A DNA stretch of 64,000 nt from positions 496,001 through 560,000 of the forward strand of contig JBMFVE010000001.1 of NCBI GenBank assembly GCA_049966155.1. Reading direction: 5' to 3'. This document shows positions 17,826 through 26,500 of this stretch, in pieces. Source of the stretch: JBMFVE01 sp049966155 (GTDB lineage Bacteria; Bacteroidota; Ignavibacteria; Kryptoniales; JAKASW01). The position numbers were made by a program, and so were the translations under genes. Numbering within the stretch: position 1 is the stretch's first letter; every line of letters starts with the position of its first letter. The notes under the pieces are model-generated. The model had not been told where the DNA came from, did no database searches, and worked only from the letters and a program-made list of their open reading frames with translations.

Positions 17826-18806
17826 CTATTTAACTGAAAACGCGGCTTCTTTCGAACGAGAGGAGTTGCCATAATTGTCGACCACTGCAATCGTCCAGAA
17901 ATACGTTCCTGAAGAAAGTATCCCAGGAAAACTGTATGAAACCAGTGATGAATTTATCCCCGGTTGTGTCCAAACAACGGTCTGATTGCCAGCATCCATC
18001 CTGACCACTTGAATTGTGTAACTGTAGTTAAATGTAATTTGAGGTGGGTTCCATTCAAATGTGGGGGAAGCTTTTGCAGTATCAAGCCCCACTGGATAAA
18101 AAGGCGCTGCTTCACTTTCGATAATTCGTGTAACATAAAATGGATTACTTCTCGACACAGCCCCCTCATGGTCACGCGCCTGGACAACAAAACTCCTTCC
18201 CACAAGCCACTGAATGTCGTGTTGCGGCAAACTATCTGAGTAAATCGTCACCTCAAAGTCTTTACTGTTGAATGAATAAGCCATAGAAAAATTTATGGTA
18301 TCAACTATTACATAAACCGAATCGATGTCGGTTGAACCATCAGCATCTATCACAGCTGCCGATACTGTAGCATTGTAAACTGCACCCGGCCACCACTGAT
18401 CAATTTTGTGAGTCACAACCTGCTCTGCGCTTATCACAGGCAGAGCGTCAAGATGCACCTCAATACTCTGAGTCTTGCCAATACCTATCTGAATCTGGAG
18501 AGTGTCTGTAAGATAACCGCTCTTTGTAAAAACCACAGTTACCTGACCTGCAGGCACGTTACGAATCAGAAAGCTGCCATCTGATGATGTGAAGACAGCA
18601 GATTGATTCCCGGGAATTGTTACAAGGACATTCGAAATGCCTGCATACGGAGCTGTCAGGGTTAAAACCCTTCCAGATAAGACTCCAGTTCCAGAATAGT
18701 TCGGCGATAAAGGGTCTAGCGAGTTTTCATGCGGTGCGTCGGGGGCACATCTGTCCAATGAAAAAGCTATAATTGCCAACACAAGGAATGATTTAAGAAA
18801 AGTCAT
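17826..18806 (-). CDS. Exported, probably lipid-anchored protein with a carboxypeptidase-regulatory-like domain
   Basis: A 326-residue protein. The N-terminal hydrophobic stretch ends in FSLDRCAP, so the Cys could be lipidated, although Asp-Arg before Cys is an atypical lipobox. Residues about 40-120 form a carboxypeptidase-regulatory-like beta domain (LSGRVLTLTAPYAGISNVLV, then VPAGQVTVVFTKSGY). The C-terminal part looks like a fibronectin-III or Ig-like fold (FEWNPPQITFNYSYTIQV, SGTYFWTIAVVDNYGN). No T9SS domain. It is first in the set with the sigma-54 activator and kinase, so it may be an envelope sensor or partner for them (inference). Confidence 0.7.
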   Translation of the reverse strand: MTFLKSFLVLAIIAFSLDRCAPDAPHENSLDPLSPNYSGTGVLSGRVLTLTAPYAGISNVLVTIPGNQSAVFTSSDGSFLIRNVPAGQVTVVFTKSGYLTDTLQIQIGIGKTQSIEVHLDALPVISAEQVVTHKIDQWWPGAVYNATVSAAVIDADGSTDIDSVYVIVDTINFSMAYSFNSKDFEVTIYSDSLPQHDIQWLVGRSFVVQARDHEGAVSRSNPFYVTRIIESEAAPFYPVGLDTAKASPTFEWNPPQITFNYSYTIQVVRMDAGNQTVVWTQPGINSSLVSYSFPGILSSGTYFWTIAVVDNYGNSSRSKEAAFSVK

Positions 18807-18961
18807 CTGGTCTCTTCTGCAAGATATTTTACCAATCCATTAAAGGAAAATCAAGCATAACAAAGAGCGTAAATAAATATGACAGCCGGTCTGCAAATAT
18901 CTATTTATAGGGGTGGGAAAAATACGATAGGAAACAGAGACTTATTATAATATAAGCAAAA

Positions 18962-18980
18962 TGAAACCCCAGAACGGGTT
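18962..18980 (-). terminator. Weak hairpin after flgM
   Basis: On the minus strand AACCC, a 5-nt loop, then GGGTT, followed by TCATTTTG, about 20 bases after the flgM stop. A short stem; possible terminator of the flagellar operon. Confidence 0.35.
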
Positions 18981-18999
18981 ACAGCAATCCCCAGGAAAA

Positions 19000-19275
19000 T
19001 TAGCTTCCTTTTATTGCTTTAACCAATGCAGCTGCTACGGAATCCAAGACATCTTCATTTGAATAAAAACCGTTGTCGACCTTTTGACGAATTTGAGACA
19101 GCCTGTTTTCTACCATCTGTTCGTGCGACTTTATTGCCTCTGCAGACAGCTGAAGCTTGTCTTTAACAGCTGAGGAACCCTCCGACTGCTCGGTATTTTC
19201 AGGATTCTCAACTTTCTTTTTGATTTCTGGAGTATTACCTATGCTTAACCTCGGGTCTATTCCATTAATAGCCAT
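19000..19275 (-). CDS. flgM: Anti-sigma-28 factor FlgM
   Basis: A 91-residue FlgM-like protein. The N-terminal half is polar and likely unfolded. The C-terminal half has DKLQLSAEA followed by ENRLSQIRQKVDNGFYSNEDVLDSVAAALV, matching the sigma-binding helices of FlgM (motif I..I...I..G.Y). FlgM holds the flagellar sigma factor FliA inactive until the hook is complete, then is exported. It is last in the flagellin operon and overlaps the chaperone-like gene by 11 bases. A sigma-28 promoter at the head of this operon would give the expected feedback loop. Confidence 0.8.
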   Translation of the reverse strand: MAINGIDPRLSIGNTPEIKKKVENPENTEQSEGSSAVKDKLQLSAEAIKSHEQMVENRLSQIRQKVDNGFYSNEDVLDSVAAALVKAIKGS

Positions 19276-19624
19276 AACGCCCTCCCTGGGCTTTGTATGC
19301 TGCTATACTCTTCAACGCTGTCATACCTTTCAATTCATTTGTAAGAGCAGCTAATTGTTCTGATGCTAATTTTTTTATTTCACTGACCTCTAAATCAATT
19401 TTCATTATCATGCGATCGAGGTCACTCTTTATATCGGAATAATCCCGAGAAACTTTAGCCTGAGCAATTACTCTGAGTTCCTCAACAATCCCTACCCTTT
19501 CACCCATGATGACAGAAGCAGCTGAAAGGTCTCTCTTTTTGATTGCTTCAAGCAGGCCCTCGGAATTCTCCAGCAGCCTGGCAAGTAAGTCCAATAATGG
19601 TGCGCTCCCCTGAGATTCCTCCAT
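19265..19624 (-). CDS. FlgN/FliT-like flagellar export chaperone
   Basis: A 119-residue, almost all-helical protein starting 3 bases after fliD. Leu-rich heptads run through it (LLDLLARLLENSEGLLEAI, LAALTNELKGMTALKSIAAYK). Size, helical content and place between fliD and flgM fit a FlgN- or FliT-type chaperone for hook-associated or cap proteins. Sequence alone does not decide which; position after fliS-fliD favours FliT. Its 3' end overlaps flgM by 11 bases. Confidence 0.6.
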   Translation of the reverse strand: MEESQGSAPLLDLLARLLENSEGLLEAIKKRDLSAASVIMGERVGIVEELRVIAQAKVSRDYSDIKSDLDRMIMKIDLEVSEIKKLASEQLAALTNELKGMTALKSIAAYKAQGGRYGY

Positions 19625-19627
19625 TTT

Positions 19628-21088
19628 TTATCCCAATGTAAGTCCCATCATAGAATATATTCGATTCATTTGACTTTGTGTTTGATTTAGTTGGGCCATC
19701 AGTGTCAGCAGGGCTGTATATTGCCGGCGCATTGCATCTGCCTGCATGTTGATCGAGGTCTGGACCATTTTAATCTGGTCATTAAGTGCATTAACCTGAT
19801 CCTGTGCACCATTTATTTTCTGGTCAACTATCCCGCCGGCTGATGAATACGAATTAACTAAATTATATATCTGGGTCATAATGCCCCCAGATGAGCTCAA
19901 TAAATTGCTCACACCATTTAAGTTCGTGTTAAGCATACTTGTCAATGTGCTTGGACTGCTTATGGTCAGTGTACCGTCATTATTAATGGTGATGCCTATA
20001 GCGCTCAGCATATTTGGACTTCCACTTTGTACAGTGCTCACAGAACTCATGGCGATTGACTGCAAACTCCGTTGCAAACTCATAAAAGTTATGTCGCCTG
20101 CGAGCGGACCCCGAACAAGGGTTTGAGTATTTGTCGTTATATCTTTACTTAAAGCCGTGATCACGGCATTATAAGCATTGATGAAGCTTTGTATGCTGTT
20201 TTGAATGCTGGCCGTATCTGCCGCCACAGTTAATGTTACAGGATTATCAGTTGGCTGTTGAACAGCCAGGAGATTTAAAGTAACACCTGTAAGGACATCT
20301 GAAATGCTGTTTGTACCGCGAACAACCGGTATCCCGTCAAGGGTAAAATTAGCGTCAAGTGAAGAAACGGCACTGTAAACGTACCCTGCAGTTGTGGAAG
20401 TGGATGCAGTTCGATTTGTAATCACAGAGCTTGACCACCCAACACTTTGTGCAAGCGTTCCTGTGACATCTGCAACACTGACAGCATTGGTCGATCCACT
20501 ATTTGAGCTTGTAAAAACAAGTCGACTGGTAGTCGATGTATCGTTAACAACCGAAGCGACAACTCCCGATCCGGTTGCATTGACAGCCGATGCAATATTT
20601 GCCAGGACAGTGGCATTGGTATCCCCCGAATTAACAGTAACATTTACGTTCGTGACCTTGCCGTTGACGGTTATACTGAATGTGAAGGTTCCAGCACCTG
20701 TGGCTGTAGATATATCTGTGCCCGATTGTGTCAGGCGATTGGATAATAATGTATCATTCTTGGCAAGCTGGGTTACAAGTAACGTATGGGTTCCCGCAGC
20801 AGCAGTCGATTGAGCAGTAGCAGTTGCAATACTGGAATTTGAACTTGATACAGTTTTTACTGCAAGCGGAGAAAGCGAACCCAGATTTTGAAAGGATTGC
20901 GCCTGAGAAACTAACGCCGACAGCTTGGTTTTGAGGTCCTGAAAAGTTGAAATTAGCGAGTTAATTGAGTTTTGCTGGTTTTGCAGTTGAGTCAGGGGCT
21001 GACTGATTGACGCAGTGTATTGAGCCACCAGCAAATCCAGGCTTGACTGCGTTGATGAAGTCAGACTGCTTAAAAGGCTTAAAGACAT
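19628..21088 (-). CDS. fliD: Flagellar filament cap protein FliD (HAP2)
   Basis: A 486-residue cap protein that sits at the filament tip and folds exported flagellin. Both FliD domains show: the N-terminal coiled coil and TAAAGTHTLLVTQLAKNDTL region (residues about 1-110), and the C-terminal FliD_C region with IQSFINAYNAVI, NMLSAIGITINNDGTLTIS and a final coiled coil (KINGAQDQVNALNDQI). The central part is rich in Ser, Thr and Asn. A GGAGG site precedes the ATG. It lies 21 bases after fliS. Confidence 0.92.
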   Translation of the reverse strand: MSLSLLSSLTSSTQSSLDLLVAQYTASISQPLTQLQNQQNSINSLISTFQDLKTKLSALVSQAQSFQNLGSLSPLAVKTVSSSNSSIATATAQSTAAAGTHTLLVTQLAKNDTLLSNRLTQSGTDISTATGAGTFTFSITVNGKVTNVNVTVNSGDTNATVLANIASAVNATGSGVVASVVNDTSTTSRLVFTSSNSGSTNAVSVADVTGTLAQSVGWSSSVITNRTASTSTTAGYVYSAVSSLDANFTLDGIPVVRGTNSISDVLTGVTLNLLAVQQPTDNPVTLTVAADTASIQNSIQSFINAYNAVITALSKDITTNTQTLVRGPLAGDITFMSLQRSLQSIAMSSVSTVQSGSPNMLSAIGITINNDGTLTISSPSTLTSMLNTNLNGVSNLLSSSGGIMTQIYNLVNSYSSAGGIVDQKINGAQDQVNALNDQIKMVQTSINMQADAMRRQYTALLTLMAQLNQTQSQMNRIYSMMGLTLG

Positions 21089-21109
21089 TTTTATGCCTCC
21101 ATCAATTTT

Positions 21110-21433
21110 TCACTTGAGCTTAAATGCTTCTGCCCATGACCCGCGCAATTCAGAAATTATATTTTCTGCTTCTTCAAAGTTTCCTTTTCGAGCCTGTTCC
21201 TGACAATACCTGTACAATTTAAAAAAACCCAATGAGATCTCTTTGTATTCGAAGTTCAAAGATGTGATTAACTGAATAAGACCTGCGTTTACTTTTTGAA
21301 GATCCTTTTTCTTGCAGGCAACAATGACATAATCGTAAAGTTTTAAGACAAGCTGAACAGGACTGGCATTCAGTATCTCATTATCTTTGTATTCCTGATA
21401 TGGATTGCGAGGCTTGTAATTTAAGGCTTCCAT
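21110..21433 (-). CDS. fliS: Flagellin export chaperone FliS
   Basis: A 107-residue FliS. The N-terminal NPYQEYKDNEILNASPVQLVLKLYDYVIVAC matches the family's Y..N.v..asp..li.mLydgai consensus. It binds the C-terminal helix of flagellin to stop early polymerisation. It lies just after flagellin and before fliD, the usual order. Its ribosome site is weak, and a hairpin separates it from flagellin, which would lower its level relative to flagellin. Confidence 0.92.
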   Translation of the reverse strand: MEALNYKPRNPYQEYKDNEILNASPVQLVLKLYDYVIVACKKKDLQKVNAGLIQLITSLNFEYKEISLGFFKLYRYCQEQARKGNFEEAENIISELRGSWAEAFKLK

Positions 21434-21453
21434 TTGAATTCAACAATTTGCGA

Positions 21454-21479
21454 AGCCCGCCATTCAGAAATGGCGGGCT
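21454..21479 (-). terminator. Hairpin between flagellin and fliS
   Basis: An 11-bp perfect stem (AGCCCGCCATT paired with AATGGCGGGCT) with a 4-nt loop starts 13 bases after the flagellin stop. No T run follows. It is more likely a partial terminator or an RNA-stabilising stem that lets flagellin mRNA exceed that of the genes behind it. Confidence 0.65.
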
Positions 21480-21491
21480 CCATTCAAGCGC

Positions 21492-22379
21492 TTACTGGAA
21501 AAGTCTCAAAACTGCACTGGGCAAGGTATTCGCCTGTGCAAGCTGGACAGTTGCGGTTTGCTGCAGAATCTGAAGCTTTGTAGCATTCACCTGCTCTTTG
21601 GCGATGTCAGCATCCATAATCCTGCTTTCAGCAGCATCAACATTAGTGATGGAGACGTTTAGAACCTGCTGCTTGAAACTCAACCTCGATTCGAGAGAAC
21701 CAACGTATTGAAGGACCTTTGAAACATTGGTGATTCCGGTATCAACGCTGGTCAGAGCATTTGCGATTTGCGTCGATGTTAATGTCGCTGGTCCGCTGAA
21801 TGTAAATGTACTTGTTACGCTGGCTATGTTGCTCGAGTCGACAGCACCGGAATAAGCGGTGTTCGTGCTGTCCAGAGCTACGCTCAACACGTCGGCACTG
21901 TCAGAGCCGACCTGGAAGACCCCACTAAATCCATTGCCTCCAGCGCCATAGAGAAGCTGCTTCCCGTTAAACTTGGTTTGCTGGACAATCTGGTCAATTT
22001 CTTTGGCGTAGTCTTGAATCTGGGTACCAATAGCGGCAATTTCATCGCTCCCCAGGCCTGCATTACCCGCTTGGGTAACCAATGTCTTAATATTGATCAG
22101 AATTTGACTGATTGCCTGCAAACCGCCTTCTGCTGTTGACAAAACGCTCTGAGCATCGCCAACGTTTGTCAATGCTTGCGTTAGACCGGCTGCACGGGCA
22201 TTGAGTTTTGTCCCGATGGTATAACCGGCAGGATCATCTGCAGCGCTGTTGATCCTTTTCCCCGTCGCAAGTCGCAACTGAGTTACCTGCAACTGTTGGT
22301 TGATGTTGTTTAACGCGTTGTACGCGTTCATAGCACCGATATTGGTTGCTATGCGGAAGCCATCCTGATAGGATGCCAT
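21492..22379 (-). CDS. Flagellin
   Basis: A 295-residue flagellin. The N-terminal D0/D1 region (GFRIATNIGAMNAYNALNNI, LRLATGKRINSAADDPAGY) and C-terminal D1/D0 region (SRIMDADIAKEQVNATKLQI, QANTLPSAVLRLFQ) are both complete. The variable middle is only about 60 residues, so the filament should be thin and plain. The start at MASYQDG has a strong GGAGGT site; an ATG 11 codons upstream lacks one. It has its own sigma-28 promoter. A glycosyltransferase gene lies just upstream, so filament glycosylation is possible (inference). Confidence 0.95.
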   Translation of the reverse strand: MASYQDGFRIATNIGAMNAYNALNNINQQLQVTQLRLATGKRINSAADDPAGYTIGTKLNARAAGLTQALTNVGDAQSVLSTAEGGLQAISQILINIKTLVTQAGNAGLGSDEIAAIGTQIQDYAKEIDQIVQQTKFNGKQLLYGAGGNGFSGVFQVGSDSADVLSVALDSTNTAYSGAVDSSNIASVTSTFTFSGPATLTSTQIANALTSVDTGITNVSKVLQYVGSLESRLSFKQQVLNVSITNVDAAESRIMDADIAKEQVNATKLQILQQTATVQLAQANTLPSAVLRLFQ

Positions 22380-22404
22380 GGTCTTACCTCCATGTTTATG
22401 TTGC

Positions 22405-22422
22405 TGCGGCATCCATGCCGCA
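22405..22422 (-). promoter_or_regulatory. Hairpin in the flagellin 5' leader
   Basis: TGCGGCAT and ATGCCGCA are perfect inverted repeats around CC, giving a stem of 7 bp with a 4-nt loop. It lies in the roughly 100-base leader, about 25 bases before the flagellin ATG and clear of the GGAGGT site. It could stabilise the abundant flagellin mRNA. Confidence 0.45.
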
Positions 22423-22485
22423 AAAAAGGAGTTACAAAAAGCTTAGCAGGCCGGTGCTCCTTTCACCGTGCCAGCCTTTGTAGTA

Positions 22486-22512
22486 TTATCGGAAAGTAGC
22501 CGTGAAACTTTA
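22486..22512 (-). promoter_or_regulatory. Sigma-28 (FliA) promoter for flagellin
   Basis: On the minus strand: TAAAGTTT, 11 bases, TCCGATAA. The consensus is TAAAGTTT-N11-GCCGATAA, so 15 of 16 defined positions match at exact spacing. It lies about 105 bases before the flagellin start. Confidence 0.9.
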
Positions 22513-22562
22513 AACCAAAATTTTTAATATTAAAGTTCTTAGACCCGCGCCAGAAGGAAATG

Positions 22563-23588
22563 CTACCCCGAAAAACCAAATGAACGGCAAACTGAAATTA
22601 ATTTTTCAAGCACGCTGTCGTCCCTCAAGCTACTAATACCCAGCTTCCGCATCCTCTGCAAAAATCCGTAAGCCTCAGCGACATTGTTCATGAAGAGAAA
22701 AGAAACAGATGTAACCAGCATCGCTATCTCATTTCGTGGGTTTATTTCAAGAGCTTTCCCCTCAAATTGAACTGCATCAGCGTAATTGCCCTTATCAAGA
22801 CTTAGCTGCCCAAGCTTTACATAAAGTTTCTCTCTAATGTTTGGACTCAATCTTCCTCTATCTTCCAACTCTGCTTTCAAAAGAAGTTCAAGAGCTTTCT
22901 TATTTTCACCGGCATACTTGTAGGTTGCTCCGAGCTGGTATAAGATATATGGATTGCCTGGTTCCCTGGCAAGCGCCTTCTCGAGCAAATAGATATTCCT
23001 TTCAATTCTATTCCCCTTTCCCTGTACGCTTGCCTTTAAATAGCCATAATGAGTTATCAGTATTTGGGACTTTCTTATTATACCACCAGACCGCTCAATT
23101 GAAGGACGGATTTGCTCATGGATGGGAAGCTCATATCTGTAATTAAGCCTGTTTCTAAAAAGCCTTGTCAGCACGATTTCTTCATATTTCACCACATCGT
23201 TTTCCGGTAATTTGCTTCTAATTGTAACCTCAAAAGCATCAGCATTGCTGTTTGTAAGCAGTTCTCTCAGTTGAGCTCCACTTACAGCATCAAGCTCTTC
23301 ATCGGCGTCGAGAACAAATATCCATTTCCCTTTTGCATGACGGATCGACTCGTTTCGGGCAGCGGCAAAATTTCCTTCCCAGTTCGCATTAAAAACCTTA
23401 GCCCCCGAAGACCGGGCAATCTCTGTTGTCCGATCCTTTGAACCTGTGTCAAGAAGAATGATTTCATCTACATATTTTCGCACACTGGCAATGCTTTTTG
23501 AAATGTATTCCTCTTCATCCCGGGCAATCATGCACACCGATATAACAATATCCTGAGCTCCCGGTTCAATTGAGTTAACTTCAGGCAT
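22563..23588 (-). CDS. Family 2 glycosyltransferase with TPR repeats
   Basis: A 341-residue protein. Residues about 12-230 are a GT-A glycosyltransferase fold (VISVCMIARDEEEYISKSI, VDEIILLDTGSKDRT, ANWEGNFAAARNESI, and the metal-binding DADEELD near residue 97). The rest holds TPR-like helices (ALAREPGNPYILYQLGATYKYAGENKKALELL, YADAVQFEGKALEINPRN). Related TPR-GT2 enzymes glycosylate peptides or proteins. The ATG overlaps the end of the large PAS gene by 8 bases, and flagellin follows. Flagellin glycosylation is a reasonable but unproven role. Confidence 0.85.
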   Translation of the reverse strand: MPEVNSIEPGAQDIVISVCMIARDEEEYISKSIASVRKYVDEIILLDTGSKDRTTEIARSSGAKVFNANWEGNFAAARNESIRHAKGKWIFVLDADEELDAVSGAQLRELLTNSNADAFEVTIRSKLPENDVVKYEEIVLTRLFRNRLNYRYELPIHEQIRPSIERSGGIIRKSQILITHYGYLKASVQGKGNRIERNIYLLEKALAREPGNPYILYQLGATYKYAGENKKALELLLKAELEDRGRLSPNIREKLYVKLGQLSLDKGNYADAVQFEGKALEINPRNEIAMLVTSVSFLFMNNVAEAYGFLQRMRKLGISSLRDDSVLEKLISVCRSFGFSG

Positions 23589-26500
23589 GGTTCTGCAAAA
23601 GTTGTTCGATGCGAAGAGTATCGAGCGGACGGACTACAATTTCATCAATACCATCGCTCTTCTCTTCATCCTCACGATTCGTCAGAAGTACAGTAAAGCA
23701 TTGAGGCTGATGAGTTTTTATCTGCAAACATAATTCTCTGCCGCTTATTGAGGGTAAACTCAAATCAACGAACGCATATGAGAACATTTCGCCCCTTAAC
23801 AATTTCTCGGCCTCAATTGCGTCATGGACCACGCGGAGTTGTTCAAACTTCTCTAACAAGACCAGTGATTCTTCCTCAGAAAGGGAACGATCATCTTCTA
23901 CCAGAAGAGCAGACCCTGACTTTGATATCTGTTCTTTAACTGCTTTTCCAATGTTCTCGGTGATTGAAAGTTGCAGCTGACTGTCATTACCTGTTATTTC
24001 CACGTCATAACCCAATCTTTCAAGGCGCGTCGCCATCATACGAATAGAGGTTCCCTCTGTCGGGATAAAATCTCTCTGTTCAGCATCACGATTTTCCGAT
24101 ATATCATTCGATGTTTCGTCAAGCTGAATACTTTTTATATTAATTTGAAGCTTTCGACGGGTCTTCTCAATTGGTTCACCTGAATCTACACTTACCTTCC
24201 CTGGCAAAATAAAGGACTCCACAAGAATATCAAGTTCGCGTTGCGGTAGACTTTTTACCGAGGAAACAAATATATCCTTTAAGATATCAAAAGTGACAGC
24301 ATCCATCTTGAAATCAGCACCTGCTGCTAAATTGAATCTCCTTATCCTACCCGAAACCGTATCGTCTGAAAGTTTTTTTCTTACTTCGCTGACCAACTCT
24401 TCTAATGAATACCCTGATTCAACCATATCTAAAGAAATCTCTTTCAGGGCAGCTGCAAGATGGAGTTTGCTTGCCCGTAAGGCCTCATTGTCCGGACGAA
24501 TGGACGACAGACCTGCAAGTGCTCTGTCAATCTCTATACGGGCATGTTTTATAGCAAAAGGTACTTTTTCTACAGAAGCTCTTAGTTTTAGTGTTTCAGA
24601 CCTGGCCAGTTCAGCATCTCTGCGGAGATTATTGATATCCATCTGTAAACGTGACATTTCAACAGCAGCAAGGGATCCAATTCGATCAGCAGCCAGGTTT
24701 ATAACTGAGGATGTGTATTCACCATCAATAGTCGATACTTTTAATACATAACCTTTGATAGCTGTCATATCAACTGTGTAAATTACCTTTTTCCCTTCAA
24801 CATTCTCCTTTGATATATATAACGAATCGGAATTTCGATAATTGACTTCACCCGGTATCACCTCAACTGTCGAATCTCCATACATCTTGTATAGCGTTTC
24901 CTCGAGAATCGACAGGACATCCCTGTCTGAAGTCAGTAAGGTTAACCGATTAATATAATCCTCAAAATAATTTTTCCTTCGATTTAAATCTGCGTTGATT
25001 GCTGACTCCCTTTCGGATAATCTTTTGAATTCAGTTAATTCAATGATAGCCTCACTTACAGCAGTCAACTCAAACGGTGCAGGAATTTGTTTACCCAGCT
25101 GCACCAGCAGAAGAGAGTTCTTGCTATGTGATTGCACCGCAAAAAACAAATCACCCGCGCCTCCTTCACAAAGTGGGACTGATTGCAAGCCCGAAAAATA
25201 AATGCCAAACTTCAACAAATCTATCGACAGGCTTTTTAGAAAGCCGCCAGTATCCGCAGTTAAACGGTAACCTGAGTCTTCCAGCTCATAGTAAGCAACA
25301 CCGTTACACCCATATTCGGATTTTAAAAACTCAAATGAGAACTTCATTAATTGCTCCGAAGGGAGAGATGCCATTGAAGAGAGGCCGGAAATAGCATGAA
25401 GCAGCTTGCCGGTCTGCACGGAATGAAGCGATTCATTGGCCTTCGTGAAAAGTCCCAGAGCAACAGATGCAGCAGCACCAAAAATTCCATTAAGATCAGA
25501 TACAAGTTCCCCTGAGACGAGGCCAGTGAACGAAGCAAAGGCAAAACCGGCTGTGCCATCAGATGCCGACGAATTAAATATACCGCCAGCTTCAGAAATT
25601 GAGAGTACATTGCCAAAGGTTGTGTCAGGGACGTCACTTCTGGAAACTTTACCACTTCTCGTTATAAACGATTTATCATCATCTGTTAATGTTAATGAAA
25701 GGGGAGGGTCGATCTTACCTGTATAAGAACTGTATAGGTAAACTTCTGCAAATCCCTTACTTATTTCTCCCAGGCCTATCCCGACAACCTTGGGCAAACT
25801 CCTCTCCCGGTACGTTTCAAATATATTTGCTGAAAGATCTTTTAAGCAACTTAAAACCTGTGTATAGTTTTCCGATAAGACAAGGCGCGTCATAAGGGTT
25901 TCCCGATCGCGGTGAGTTTTAAGAAGCTCTTTATTCTTCACTTCACCAGTCGCGTTGCGGAGCCTGTAAATAAATATGTTTTGAACTTTCGAACTTTCCA
26001 GCTTGTAAAACTTATCGGAAATGTAGTATAAGTCCTCTTCACCGCTGACTCTCATCGGATTGAGAACTGCATTAACATCAACCTCAGCATCTTGATAAAT
26101 TCCAAGCTTTTCACGGGCAGCATAATTTGTGTTAATTACCTTTTCGTTCTCAACTATAATAACTGGTTCATCATACATAGATTCAAGTAATGCCGATATC
26201 CGACTTGCAGAGACCCGCAAATTTTGTTTCAGCATTTCCACTTCCGTCAAATCACGTGCTAAAACAAAAGTACCGTTCCCTCTTTTTACAATTCCGAGCT
26301 CGATTGTCCTCCCATCAATACTCTTACACAGCCGGCGAACCGGTCTGCCGGGTTCAAGGCCGTAATCAATTTCCTCAGGTGATTCACCAAGAAAGCGATA
26401 AAATGAAGAAAGAGAGTTCTCCGCAGACAGAGTTTCCTTGAAAAGTTCATAAAAACCTTGGTTCCATTTCTCAAATTCTCCCCCTTTAGCAATAGCTGCA

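Noticed and set aside
18815..18840. Possible sigma-54 promoter (TTGG...TTGCAG) before the gene at 17826-18806
   Set aside because: The distance between the GG and GC elements is one base too long and the -24 element lacks CACG.
20394..20813. 139-codon plus-strand ORF inside fliD
   Set aside because: Antisense of the Ser/Thr-rich fliD middle; the Val/Thr/Ala-rich translation is what the complement of such sequence gives.
22462..22478. CTGGCACGG in the flagellin leader as a sigma-54 site
   Set aside because: No TTGC at the -12 place (AAGG instead), and the sigma-28 promoter explains the gene's transcription.
24293..24751. 152-codon plus-strand ORF inside the large PAS gene
   Set aside because: Shadow of the real minus-strand gene, which is coupled to both neighbours and has recognisable domains.
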